Shown in pieces: positions 1-9,104 of a DNA stretch of 64,000 nt. The notes under the pieces were generated by a model. That model did no database searches, was not told where the DNA came from, and saw only the letters and a list, made by a program, of their open reading frames with translations. This DNA is from Lonsdalea iberica. GTDB lineage: Bacteria; Pseudomonadota; Gammaproteobacteria; Enterobacterales; Enterobacteriaceae. The stretch spans positions 1-64,000 of the forward strand of contig NZ_LUTP01000018.1 of assembly GCF_002111585.1 (NCBI RefSeq), read 5' to 3'. The translations under genes and the position numbers were made by a program. Position 1 is the stretch's first letter. Each line of letters begins with the position of its first letter.

Positions 1-143
1 CCCTGCGGGGATACCAAAGTGATAGCCGCTCCCGCATCCTTGAATACGTAGTAAGGGGCCGCAAACTCTTCCAGCCAGAAACCCGTTTTCTTGCCGGTAT
101 TGCCAAGACGATCGTGCGACGTTAATACCATCAGAATGTTCAT
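1..143 (-). CDS. DJ-1/PfpI family (type 1 glutamine amidotransferase-like) protein, partial
   Basis: Only the first 47 codons are in the window; the gene runs off the left edge. The N-terminus starts MNILMVLTSHDRLG and continues with a TGxWLEE segment, then a strand ending LVSPQG. This is the usual start of DJ-1/PfpI proteins of the Hsp31/glyoxalase III type, where the Glu of WLEE lies near the nucleophile Cys (that Cys would be outside the window). A TAGGAG ribosome site precedes the ATG. It begins 9 bases after the stop of a NemR-like repressor on the same strand, so the two are probably one transcript. A role in handling glyoxals or other electrophiles is inferred from family and neighbour. 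Confidence 0.8.
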   Translation of the reverse strand, partial: MNILMVLTSHDRLGNTGKKTGFWLEEFAAPYYVFKDAGAAITLVSPQ

Positions 144-152
144 ACAAGACTC

Positions 153-800
153 CTAAAAAGAGGATGAAGGCACGCCGAGAACCGTTCCGACGTCCCTAAG
201 GCCCCCTGCGGGGGGAAGTAGTAATTCAGTGGTGATCAATGCCTGGCGCAACGGCGTTTTATCCTTGCTCAATTTGGATAATAGCGCCGCCCCCAGCCAC
301 AGCTGATACAGCGTTTGCGCGGTTTCCGTCGGAGACAGCGTTAAGCGTAACGAACCATCGGCTTGCCCATCGGCTACCGTCTCTGCGATACGCGCCACCA
401 GATGCGACACGCCGTCGCACAATATCAGCCGCATATTTTCGGAAAGGTCAGCGACTTCCGCAGCCAGTTTGACGACCAGACAGTGTTCGGCCCAACTGCC
501 CAGCAAGGGATCGTCAATCCACGCGGTCCAGTAACGCATTAACCGCTCGCGACCGCTGCCCGCTTCAGTGCTGAACAGCGTGTCCAGACGTTGTTGATAT
601 TCGTTGACGTAATCGGCCAGCAGCGCGCAACCAAACTGCTCTTTGGAAGCAAAGTAGTGGTAGAACGACCCTTTGGGGACCTGACAGGCATCCAGAATCG
701 CTTTTAGCCCGACGCCGACAAACCCTTGACGCAGCACCAATAAACGGCCGGTGTCGAGGATTTGTTGACGCGTCTGTTTTGATTTGCTCATCGAAGTCAT
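153..800 (-). CDS. TetR/AcrR family repressor, NemR-like electrophile/bleach sensor
   Basis: A 215-residue TetR protein. The N-terminal helix-turn-helix spans about residues 10-55 and contains the typical PKGSFYHYF recognition stretch. It resembles E. coli NemR along its length, including the ligand domain around LWLGAALLSK. NemR senses hypochlorite and electrophiles through Cys106 and Lys175; by eye these align with Cys107 and Lys176 here, so the redox switch appears kept, while the nearby second NemR cysteine (in EVC) is Ala. A later start at 791 (MSKSK) is possible. A NemR-type palindrome lies 20 bases upstream. The gene immediately precedes a DJ-1 family gene, which fits a reactive-carbonyl response. 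The exact inducer is inference. Confidence 0.82.
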   Translation of the reverse strand: MTSMSKSKQTRQQILDTGRLLVLRQGFVGVGLKAILDACQVPKGSFYHYFASKEQFGCALLADYVNEYQQRLDTLFSTEAGSGRERLMRYWTAWIDDPLLGSWAEHCLVVKLAAEVADLSENMRLILCDGVSHLVARIAETVADGQADGSLRLTLSPTETAQTLYQLWLGAALLSKLSKDKTPLRQALITTELLLPPAGGLRDVGTVLGVPSSSF

Positions 801-820
801 AACATCAAAGTAACATTAAA

Positions 821-835
821 TAGACCGGTCGTCTA
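821..835. promoter_or_regulatory. NemR-type operator palindrome
   Basis: TAGACCGGTCGTCTA: arms TAGAC/GTCTA around a 5-base spacer, with an inner GACCGGTC palindrome. It matches the general shape of NemR boxes and sits directly upstream of the NemR-like gene, as expected for autoregulation. Confidence 0.6.
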
Positions 836-970
836 GCGACGTGCGGACAGCATAGATCGCACACGACACGCCCCTCAGCCTATGAACGTTTCGGGCGCTG
901 ATTTTCAGGAAGTGGGAAGAGAGCACAAGAAAGGAACCCTAAGGCAGTAATTTAGGTCGGATGGGCGCAA

Positions 971-1022
971 GCAAGAAGCAAGAAGCAAGAAGCAAGAAGC
1001 AAGAAGCAAGAAGCAAGAAGCA
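971..1022. repeat. Heptanucleotide tandem repeat (GCAAGAA)n, about 7 copies
   Basis: Seven consecutive perfect copies of GCAAGAA (971-1019) followed by a partial copy. It lies in the gap downstream of the gpmA-like gene and upstream of the NemR-like gene. The 7-base unit is not a multiple of three, so slippage would shift any frame crossing it. No convincing gene crosses it; a minus-strand frame from 1105 to 905 would read it as repeats of SCFLLLA. Confidence 0.9.
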
Positions 1023-1101
1023 GAATATATCACCGACGCCAAACTCGACATAACGGCGCACGATAATGTGAAGGACGCCGTTATGCCATTGATGATGAAC
1101 G

Positions 1102-1821
1102 TCACCGCTCAATCAGGGCGATATCGCTGCCGAGAAAGTAGGAACGCTGCACCCGCATGTCTTCATCAAATTCATACACCAGAGGGATGCCGGTAGGGAT
1201 CTGCGCACGGTTGATCTCCTCGTCTGAGAGGTGGTTCAACTGCTTGACCAGCGCCCGAATTGAATTGCGATGAGCGAGCACCAGCAGGCGTTCGCCCGCG
1301 CGGACTCTAGGAACCAGCGACGTCTGCCAGTAACGCATCACCCGATCGCCGGTCATGCGCAGGCTCTCCCCTAACGGAAACTCGCTCGGCGCCAGATGCG
1401 CATAACGACGATCGTAGCCGGAAAAGCGATCGTGAATTGACGTGAGCGGCGGCGGCGGAACGTCGTAACTTTTTCGCCACTGATGCACCAGCGCTTTGCC
1501 GAGCCGTTGGGCCGTTTCCGCCTTGTTCAAGCCTTGCAGCGCGCCGTAATGGCGCTCGTTCAGACGCCAGTTTTTTTCAACCGGCAGCCACTGCAAACCC
1601 AGCTCATCAAGCGCAATTTGCAGCGAATGTACGGTGCGCTTCAGCACCGAAGTACAGGCGGCGTCAAACGTAAACCCTGCCTGTCTGAGCAATTGCGCCG
1701 CCAGCCGCGCTTCTGCTCGTCCCTTGTCGGTCAGCGGCACATCGACCCACCCGGTGAATCGATTTTGATCATTCCATTCGCTTTCACCATGCCGCAAGAG
1801 CACCAACTTAAACACAGCCAT
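1102..1821 (-). CDS. gpmA: 2,3-bisphosphoglycerate-dependent phosphoglycerate mutase paralogue
   Basis: A 239-residue histidine phosphatase-fold protein that follows E. coli GpmA almost throughout: RHGESEWN (Arg10, His11), the CTSVLKR segment with Arg62, NERHYGAL with Glu89, and an AH(x)NSxRALVK segment with His184. GpmA interconverts 3- and 2-phosphoglycerate in the cytosol. Two things are unusual. The usual Gly after the second catalytic His is Arg here (AHRNS instead of AHGNS), next to the phosphate-binding site. The C-terminal tail after the YFLG motif is about 10 residues shorter than in E. coli. It could be the only dPGM or a diverging extra copy; the window cannot decide. Confidence 0.8.
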   Translation of the reverse strand: MAVFKLVLLRHGESEWNDQNRFTGWVDVPLTDKGRAEARLAAQLLRQAGFTFDAACTSVLKRTVHSLQIALDELGLQWLPVEKNWRLNERHYGALQGLNKAETAQRLGKALVHQWRKSYDVPPPPLTSIHDRFSGYDRRYAHLAPSEFPLGESLRMTGDRVMRYWQTSLVPRVRAGERLLVLAHRNSIRALVKQLNHLSDEEINRAQIPTGIPLVYEFDEDMRVQRSYFLGSDIALIER

Positions 1822-2581
1822 ATTTTTTCCTTAACACGCTTTAACTTTCACATTCATCCACAGCCGATGCCATCGCTTATTTTGATTGTCATGACGGATT
1901 TGGCATCGTCCGCAAGTTCCATCCACAGAGAGACTTTTTGAGACGTTGCGCCGTCGTTGCCGACCTCATTGCCCGCAGCTCACCAGCCTGATTTAACGCG
2001 GTTTGCGATCAGATTATCTGGCGTCCATACATCATGCAATTATTCATCCCCCAAATGATAGATATCGAATTAGATATTTACGCTCAAGTACTGTCCCTAT
2101 AAAAATAAGCCAAAGCGTTTAATTGATTCTCCCCCATTAATTAAAAACGGTGTTACTTGCCGCCATTTAACATATTAAAAACACTCTTTACAAATGCATT
2201 CACTTATTTACCCTTTCCCCGCTCAATTTTCACATTATTCATTCTTTCAGCAAAGCAATAGATTGATATAAGTGCATCATATGCTATTCAACTTTTCTTT
2301 ATGGCAAAAGATTCTAAACTAACTATTTGTTTATACTTATTTTTTTCTTTTAGGCTGTATTCACCTGCAAAAGTCATTCTCGATAATACTGAAGTGGAGC
2401 AACAGGAAGTTCTGCCTCAGCAATTTTTTCTCCGTCACGTTGGCCTGACTGAGGCAATAAAGCCGTTACCTTTTTATTGCCAATCCGGAGAGAGCTGGCA
2501 GAAGAGAAATATTTGTAGCGGTAATACCCTCTTAATTGATGACCAATTAGCGTGGCTATAAGTAATGAGGAATCGTAACTG
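1822..2581. other. Intergenic region without a supported gene
   Basis: 760 bases, increasingly AT-rich to the right. One short open frame (2301-2561, plus) exists, but it has no ribosome site and no recognisable family. It probably holds the gpmA-like promoter near 1830-2000; I see no clear terminator or RNA gene. Confidence 0.5.
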
Positions 2582-3422
2582 ATGCATAAAATATTACTCG
2601 ACGCTTTCATTGGGGCCTCTCTGCTATCTACTGACTTCTCGGCATTTGCTGCAACATCAGCGGCAGCGGCAACCTGAACTATCAGGGCGCCTACAGCAAT
2701 AGCCATATCGGCTACCACTACAACCGCGATTACCGGCAGGTCAACTATGGCTGAACGGGGGGAGAAACAGCGAGCGTGAAGCCTGACGGCGTCAATCCTG
2801 TCACCCGAAACATGTCGATTCAGTGCAATGGAATCGATGCGCATTCAGGGTGAAACAATATCAGGGAACGCTATCGTCTCCGACAACGCGAACGTTGGCT
2901 TCGTGATCACCAACAGCAGCGACAGCCCACTCTATCCGAATGATCTATTCAGCGTACTGCCGTTTACGCTTGAGGATGCGGCGAGTGCCGATGTCACGCT
3001 CACCGCCACGAATGTCGACAACAGCTGTAGCGTGAATCAAGCGTCGCAGGAGCAAACGGTCGACCTTGGCAACCTGGCTGCCGAACCGTTCTCAACGACC
3101 GGCATCACTTCCGCCGCGAAGCGTTTCCTGATCAATCTGCGCGGCCGGCGTGCAGGTGATGTTTGCAAGACGGCGAACAGCTCCGACAGCACGCGGCTTG
3201 CCCTGAACAGCCCAGCAGCGCTACGAACCTGGGCATCACCATTCTGAATACAGACCGCCATCGCATCTCGTTTGGCCAAAACAGCGAGCGTATATGCTCT
3301 CCAGCAACACCAACAACGCATCACTGGTGTTTGGTGTTTTACGGCCAATATGTGGCGACAGGCGGCACCGTTACGCCGGTTCAGCCAACGGCTACGCCAG
3401 GTTTTCACTCAATTATCAGTAG
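2582..3422 (+). pseudogene. Fimbrial major-subunit-like (type 1 pilin) gene, multiply frameshifted
   Basis: Pieces of a pilin can be read in different frames. A signal-peptide-like start (MHKILLDAFIGASLLS) begins at 2582. From about 2990 one frame gives a beta-strand region, NSCSVNQ, then TVDLGNL and a FLINL strand, the order seen in FimA-type pilins around the first disulfide. After a shift near 3150 other frames give DGEQLR, then TNLGITILNTD. After a further shift comes SNTNNASLVF, and the C-terminal FSLNYQ ends at a TAG (3420-3422), the classic pilin beta-zipper end. At least three frame changes and early stops exclude a functional product. No chaperone or usher gene is nearby. It is convergent with, and slightly overlaps, an IprA-like regulator gene. 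Confidence 0.72.
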
Positions 3423-4077
3423 TATCATCGCTGGTAACCGTTGCGCTGGGCGAGTCACAACGCAACGGTTCCGAAGGGGAAAAGCTGTCCAGCCTTCCAT
3501 GCGACATAGTGAGAGAGCCTTCCTCCTGTAGCTTCTTAATCACGCGCAGGATCGTGCTTTTGGAGAGAGAAGTTCGCTGACTGATGAAAGACAACACGGT
3601 AAAGCGTTTTCTCACGTCGGGAGGCAAACGTTCCAGCGCGGCCAACATTTTTTTAACGACAGAAACCGAATCACCACCGTTATCAACGCAATAATTTAGC
3701 AACGAATTAAAATGGTAGTTAACTATATTGAGAACATCATCGAACCGTTGATAGGCCGTCACCACGCGTAACGCGGTATCGAAAGATAAACAGGAAATTT
3801 TCCCATAATCGATTCTTTCAATATAAACCTCGTTTGCGCCGTAAATTGCGGTAGACCAACCGACAATACAGGGTGCCAACAGCACACACAGCACTCGGTT
3901 GTCTTTAGCGCTTTTCATTAGAAACTCGCCTTCCTCGATAAAATAAATCAGCCGAGTCTCTGCAACATGGAAATGATATCTGCGCTTTCCCTTAACCACC
4001 TCAGTGGGTTGGGCCAGTTGCCTGTGGGGAGAAAGTATTTTTGTCAGACGAGATATGGATTGCAGCAGACTAATCAT
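3409..4077 (-). CDS. IprA/YaiV-like winged-helix (Crp/Fnr-fold) regulator
   Basis: About 222 residues from the preferred start (MISLLQSISR), which is preceded by AAGG; an upstream in-frame start at 4143 would add 22 poorly coding residues. The N-terminal half looks like a cupin-type sensor (YFIEEGEFLM, then a segment around LLAPCIVGWS). The C-terminal part (about residues 165-205, SQRTSLSKSTILRVIKKLQEEG) is a helix-turn-helix resembling E. coli IprA/YaiV. No cyclic nucleotide-binding signature is evident. Regulators of this type often sit beside fimbrial genes, and here the neighbour is a dead pilin gene, so it may be an orphan of a lost fimbrial locus. The function is not established. Confidence 0.65.
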   Translation of the reverse strand: MISLLQSISRLTKILSPHRQLAQPTEVVKGKRRYHFHVAETRLIYFIEEGEFLMKSAKDNRVLCVLLAPCIVGWSTAIYGANEVYIERIDYGKISCLSFDTALRVVTAYQRFDDVLNIVNYHFNSLLNYCVDNGGDSVSVVKKMLAALERLPPDVRKRFTVLSFISQRTSLSKSTILRVIKKLQEEGSLTMSHGRLDSFSPSEPLRCDSPSATVTSDDTTDN

Positions 4078-4143
4078 TCGAATAACCTTTTTAAATAAAA
4101 ACAAAAAACACCTATGCCGCCTGCATATACCGTTCGATGGCAA

Positions 4144-6860
4144 GATATTTAACTTTTTATAGATGAACGAAAAACAACCAGAGAAATACGCATTTTCTTA
4201 ATGGGTTCAAGACTCAGGGTTTTTACTTAGTGGCTACCTATTCTGTATTATATTTATAGTTGCACACACATAGTGCGTAGACTTATCAATACATTTTACT
4301 GGCTTATTTTTGGCCTAAACTAAGTAAAATCAAAAATCAATATTGTTGGATTTACTCTCGAAAACGTGTGTTACCTCCTAAGAGATTTTAAAAAAACTTA
4401 TAATGACGCCATGAAAGAAACCTTAATAACGCCCACACCAAAGAGTTTAGATATAAATCAGCGGATAAAAATCACTCACGGGGGGAAAATGGATCACCAC
4501 AAGATTCAAATGAATACCCATGTTAATTTATTGTTCGCTCTCTTTATTGTCGCGCATGCTCTATGTTAATTGTTTGACTTTCATTTAAATCAAGAGGATA
4601 TCCAGCCAAAAAAGAGCCCCTGTCGCGAGGAAATATATAAAAAACTAATATTTACAATGACATAAAGAATAAAATAATGAGTTATTCACCCATATCCCGC
4701 TGCTCACTCAACTCAATCGCCTTTGAATAGTTTCAATGAATACCTTTTGTGTCCTTTCGAAACAGAGATAGCCCTGCATTGCTTCTCTGGCATATTTTCG
4801 CCTATTAGGCTCCTCCGGCATGCTATTACCCTGAGAGGGATTATGATGTCCCGTTTCACTATTGAAAAACTCGGCCATCATACAAGGTAAAAAGTCGATA
4901 GCAGAGAAAAAATAATTATTTAAACTGAAAAATTCTTCTCACGATATGCCCTCATAAACATCCCCGGATAGTCAACACATAAGATCATCATCTCCTTACT
5001 TCAAAAAACAAGAATACCTGTAAATAATAAGATATTCACTTACAGGGTTTGACTTCCCTTGAAAACGCCAATCTTATATACACGAAAAACATAAAGCTGA
5101 AATAAAAGTTAGCCTTTCATCTTCGTTGTTCACAACAACCCTATTCCCCCGACACAAAAAAAGGAAAAAAATCATTACCTCCTAAAAAAGTGCTCAACAA
5201 TGACTTACCCAACGCTTATCCTAGTTCGATGAACACTCAAAAAACAACACCACCTAAGGGTGTTCATAAAATAACAGACACTTCGATAGAAAATGACGTT
5301 CATTCATTAAATACAGCACGGGTTTTTTTAGCATTCCAACTCCCTGAAACAGATCCAGGCATTATTTTCACATTGAAGATAACTACGTCATTGATGGGTC
5401 GCTTAGCCTCGCAAATAATGCTGGAGTCTTGGTGGCTAAAATACCGTGTTCGATACAAGATTCATCGGAAGACAATGGTTATTGAGAATGAGCAGCCAGC
5501 CAAGAGTAGTGGGTGTTCAGGAATTTCAACGCCTGCGAGCGCGGGAGAAGAGAGGAGCTAAACGATAGGGCATGATGATAACACCGTCAGCGATGGTAAG
5601 GAGCACAATTATGACCAGACGGAGACTCGGCTCATCGCACTATAGCTTCCGTCACACATATGAGCACGGCGACGCAAGCTATAAATCGGTCGTTTCATCA
5701 CATTACCCCGGCAACATCTAAGGATAACATCCTAGATAATTCATCATCTTATCGAGCACTTCCCGACCTTTTACTTTTTCAGTTGAAAAAAAACGCGCGC
5801 AGCTCGGGCGGCTACACGCGTTCAAAGAATAAAAAAACGCCGACAAAAAAAACGCTGCCGGCGGCCGACAACTGAAGACTCGTGTGATGCCTCACGACTT
5901 AGCACTGTCGCAACCGGCATCACCGATAAGATTATCCTTGACGACACAGCCAGGAATTAATTCTTGCGAACCTGACTATATTCTTAATAACCATTATTTT
6001 GGATAACCATTTCGAGCAAAACATCACTATCACTCGAAACAACAGCGAATAAGAGACAATACACCCTCAGGATTCCAGGGGCTGGTTTATTCATGACTCA
6101 ATTTCGCGTTTTTATTATTGCTCACGGAGTTAAGTAATACTTGATAACAGAACCGATACCAGCGCAGTTCAGTACGTCGGGAACATCATAAAATAAATAA
6201 AGAGAAAAGTGATAGGTAAATTTTCAAAATACTGCGTAAATCTTTACCCCCTCAAATTTCAATACCGCCGCATCTTCGGAGTAGATGTACTGAAAACTAC
6301 TAACTATCATATGGTTAAAATTAAATGATACTCAACCTCAGATTGATATATTTATAAATGTAGTTCGCTAATATATACACTATGATTTTTAACGGAGAAT
6401 TGTTAATTACTGATAATGTATTTTTTCGAATATAGTCATTATTACTTAATCTCCGAATTCGACGAATAATAAAGCGGAAAAATACGAAATAAACATTTCG
6501 TTTATCCTTTATTTAAATGCCATTTAATAACCAGCGAGTGGAGAGAAGACACGGTGATAAATGGAAAACACATTAAAATAAGAATAACGCCACCAAGAAT
6601 TCATCATCCACGTGGAATCAGTATTCAATAGATCCTTTAAGCCGTATGACTCCGTCACTCACGCCGCTTTCTGCTTCCAGTCGCGGAGCGCGCTTACGCG
6701 TCCAGATGACCTTCCCACGTTCAACATTAGTGCCTGATATTTGCTGCTGGTTATCATTCGAACACGAAGCGCTGAAAGCCGCAATCTCAATGGCACCCGG
6801 CTAAATCGGGTCTAAACTTTAAGTGAAAAAGACACCGGTTATATTGAAGAGAGGGTTTTT
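4144..6860. other. 2.7-kb AT-rich region without a convincing gene
   Basis: Markedly AT-rich compared with neighbours. Open frames (4366-4569, 5190-5561 and 5660-5875, all plus) lack good ribosome sites and recognisable families. Around 5360-5490 a second frame reads IEDNYVIDGSLSLANNAG before a stop, and around 5570-5700 another reads DDNTVSDGKEHNYDQTET, so remains of a degraded surface or secreted protein gene are possible but not assignable. No RNA gene, IS end or strong terminator was recognised. The promoter of the NorR-like gene should lie at the right end. Confidence 0.55.
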
Positions 6861-8480
6861 TTGACTCAGATGTTGAAGTTGTTGAATGCGCTGGTGCCGC
6901 AGGTTGCGGATCTCTCGCGAGAGATACCGTGTGAAGTACGTTATCAACGCTTGCTCCATTCGCTGCACCTCTTGATTCCGGCGGACGCTTGCGCGCTGCT
7001 GCGGTTGAAAGGCGAAGAATTGACCCCGGTGGCGACGCAAGGTCTTCATGACAACGCATTGGGACGCCGTTTCATTCTAGACGAACACCCGCGCTTCGCT
7101 GCGATGCTCGCTACCGCCAACGTGATGCGCTTTCCGCCGGATAGCGGGGCGCCAGATCCCTTCGTCGGCCTGTACGAGAGCGACCGGAGCCCGGCGATCA
7201 AGACCGACACCCTCAGCTGCGTTTTGCGTCTGGATCAGCACATCTGGGGATTGCTGACGCTGCATGCGTTTGACGGCCAAGCATTCTCCGCCGATGCGCT
7301 TAAAACCCTGGAGATATTCGGCGAGATAGCCTCCGCGACCTTGTCGGCTAGTACCCAGGTTGATCGGCTTAAGTCTACGCTGCAAAGCGAAAACCTGCGC
7401 GCCGAAGCCTTTCGCCTGACGGCGGTCAATGGACACGACGAACTCACCGGCAGCAGCGACTCCTTTCAGTTGCTGATGGATGATATTGAATTGGTCGCCT
7501 CCAGCGATATGACGGTGCTCATCACCGGCGAGACCGGGGCGGGTAAAGATTTGGTCGCTCGTCGGCTGCATGCGCGGTCTCGTCGCGCCAATGCGCCGTT
7601 CATCGTGATCAACTGTGCCGGCCTCCCCGCCCCTGTTCTGGAGAGCGTCCTCTTCGGCCACGTGCGCGACGCGTTTTCGGGAGACGCTTCAGACCGCCGC
7701 GGCAAATTTCAACTCGCCAACGGCGGCACACTCTTTCTCGACGAAATCGGCGAGCTTTCACAGGAAACGCAGGCCAAACTGCTCAGCGTATTGCAGAACG
7801 GAAAATCGCGGCGCATCGGCTCGTCTAACCCACATAACGTGAATATTCGACTCATCGCCGCCACAAATCGCAACCTGTTCGCGGAAGTTCAGTCCGGCAT
7901 ATTTTGCGCCGATCTCTATCATCGATTGTGTGCGTTCCCCATTCATGTTCCGGCGCTGCGAGAACGTCAGCAGGACATACCTCAGCTGGCGAATTCATTT
8001 GTCGCACAAAACCGCAATCGCATGGGGCTGAAAGGGCTACAGCTGTCACCCACGGCGCAAACGACGCTGTCCCGCTACGCGTGGCCGGGCAACGTGCGCG
8101 AGTTGGAACAAACCCTCAGCCGCGCCACGCTGCGTGCGACCGGACGACTCGGGTCTTACCCGGCTAAACGCGCAGTCCTGGTCACTATCAGCGAGCAAGA
8201 TCTAGGGTTGGATATGCACGAGAGGCTGCAGCATGACGTTGCGGCCAATGAGCCGCAACAGTTCACCCCGAAAGAAGCGCCGCAGCAGGATCTGCGCTCG
8301 GCGGTCAACGCCTTCCAGAAGCAGCTCATCGAGCGGACGCTCCATCAACATCATGGCAATATCTCAGCGGCGGCCCAGAAACTGGGTATCGACCCAGACA
8401 ATCTGACGCTTCTGGCCCATCGGTTAGGCGTCGTCACCCAGCTCGAAAAAGCCGTTCGTACCAGCAATTCCGACCGCTAA
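6861..8480 (+). CDS. NorR-like sigma-54 AAA+ regulator with altered catalytic motifs
   Basis: A 539-residue protein with NorR architecture: GAF sensor (about 25-165), AAA+ domain (about 193-420) and a Fis-type C-terminal helix-turn-helix (about 490-530). TTG is the likely start, 7 bases after AGAGAGGG; an ATG three codons later is the alternative. Walker A (GETGAGKD, 223-230) and Walker B (TLFLDEIGE) are present. The GAFTGA loop that contacts sigma-54 reads DAFSGD (270-275). The arginine finger in the FRxDLYxRL motif is Cys349 (FCADLYHRL). Both are central to activator function, so it may not drive transcription and could be decaying or repurposed. No norVW genes are adjacent; the DNA to the left is gene-poor and the next gene is a gcd remnant. 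Confidence 0.8.
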   Translation: MTQMLKLLNALVPQVADLSREIPCEVRYQRLLHSLHLLIPADACALLRLKGEELTPVATQGLHDNALGRRFILDEHPRFAAMLATANVMRFPPDSGAPDPFVGLYESDRSPAIKTDTLSCVLRLDQHIWGLLTLHAFDGQAFSADALKTLEIFGEIASATLSASTQVDRLKSTLQSENLRAEAFRLTAVNGHDELTGSSDSFQLLMDDIELVASSDMTVLITGETGAGKDLVARRLHARSRRANAPFIVINCAGLPAPVLESVLFGHVRDAFSGDASDRRGKFQLANGGTLFLDEIGELSQETQAKLLSVLQNGKSRRIGSSNPHNVNIRLIAATNRNLFAEVQSGIFCADLYHRLCAFPIHVPALRERQQDIPQLANSFVAQNRNRMGLKGLQLSPTAQTTLSRYAWPGNVRELEQTLSRATLRATGRLGSYPAKRAVLVTISEQDLGLDMHERLQHDVAANEPQQFTPKEAPQQDLRSAVNAFQKQLIERTLHQHHGNISAAAQKLGIDPDNLTLLAHRLGVVTQLEKAVRTSNSDR

Positions 8481-8492
8481 TCTTCCGTTTTT

Positions 8493-8514
8493 CCGCCCCG
8501 GTTATGCGGGGCGG
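8493..8514 (+). terminator. GC-rich hairpin after the NorR-like gene
   Basis: CCGCCCCG, 6-base loop, CGGGGCGG, beginning 13 bases after the stop codon. There is no downstream T-run on the plus strand, so termination is only probable. Confidence 0.45.
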
Positions 8515-8536
8515 CGGCCTCATTCGTGACGCCTGT

Positions 8537-9005
8537 TCAACTTGTCCCCGGTAATTTATACGCAGTGATGTCATCGCTCCGTTTGGTGACTAACGACCCA
8601 TGCCCCCGGCGGCAATCACCACGTATTGCTAGCCGTTAACGGCATAGGTCCTCAGCTCGCTTGCCCGCCGGCAGGCAGACGCGCCTCCCAGAGCCGCACC
8701 CCGTTGGTGATGTTAAACGCCCACAGCGAGTTGTCCGCCGTCGCGGCGAAAAACAGCACATTCCCCGCGCTGGTGACTGGTGCGCCCAACATGGGCCTGC
8801 CAACGTTGAACGGCAGCGGCAACGGCGAGCTATCGCGCACGGTTCCGTTCCGTTTTTTCAAACGATAACGTTGGTGTTCAGATCCACGGCGGAGAAGAAA
8901 CCCCATGACGGCTGCTTGCGCGGGATATCGGGCGGCGATAAAAAACGCATTTAGCGTCACGCCGTAAGGAACCCAGTATGCGGAATATTGCGCGGAAACC
9001 GGGCG
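8537..9005 (-). pseudogene. gcd: C-terminal remnant of PQQ-dependent membrane glucose dehydrogenase
   Basis: The minus strand shows the last roughly 150 codons of a Gcd-like quinoprotein spread over several frames. One frame gives QPSWGFFSAVDLNTN, a WGxxxAVDL-type motif. The next long stretch runs through APVTSAGNVLFFAATADN, SLWAFNITNG and LWEARLPAGGQAS, then YAVNG, a stop, QYVVIAAGG. A last shifted piece, DDITAYKLPG, ends at a TGA at 8537-8539. These follow the C-terminus of E. coli Gcd in order. The N-terminal membrane domain and most of the propeller are absent, so this is a deletion relic. Gcd oxidises glucose to gluconate in the periplasm. Confidence 0.8.
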
Positions 9006-9070
9006 AAGAAAATTGACCAGACCACAGTCTCCTAGCGAAGACGAGGGAACACCGTGCGGCTTTGGGAATG

Positions 9071-9093
9071 ACGGCCGGCAGGATACCGGCCGT
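9071..9093 (-). terminator. Hairpin downstream of the peptide ABC operon
   Basis: ACGGCCGG / CCGGCCGT stem with a 7-base loop, 12 bases past the stop of the binding-protein gene on the minus strand. It has no clear T-run. Confidence 0.45.
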
Positions 9094-9104
9094 AAGGGGG
9101 AAGA

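Noticed and set aside
971-1022. CRISPR-like array
   Set aside because: The units are 7 bases and contiguous with no spacers; it is a simple tandem repeat.
905-1105. 66-codon minus frame through the heptamer repeat
   Set aside because: Low-complexity SCFLLLA repeats, no ribosome site and overlap with the gpmA-like stop; more likely a by-product of the microsatellite.
2301-2561. 86-codon plus frame
   Set aside because: No ribosome site, AT-rich and no family resemblance.
5190-5561. 123-codon plus frame
   Set aside because: The better protein-like reading alternates between frames and no family is recognisable; treated as possible relic only.
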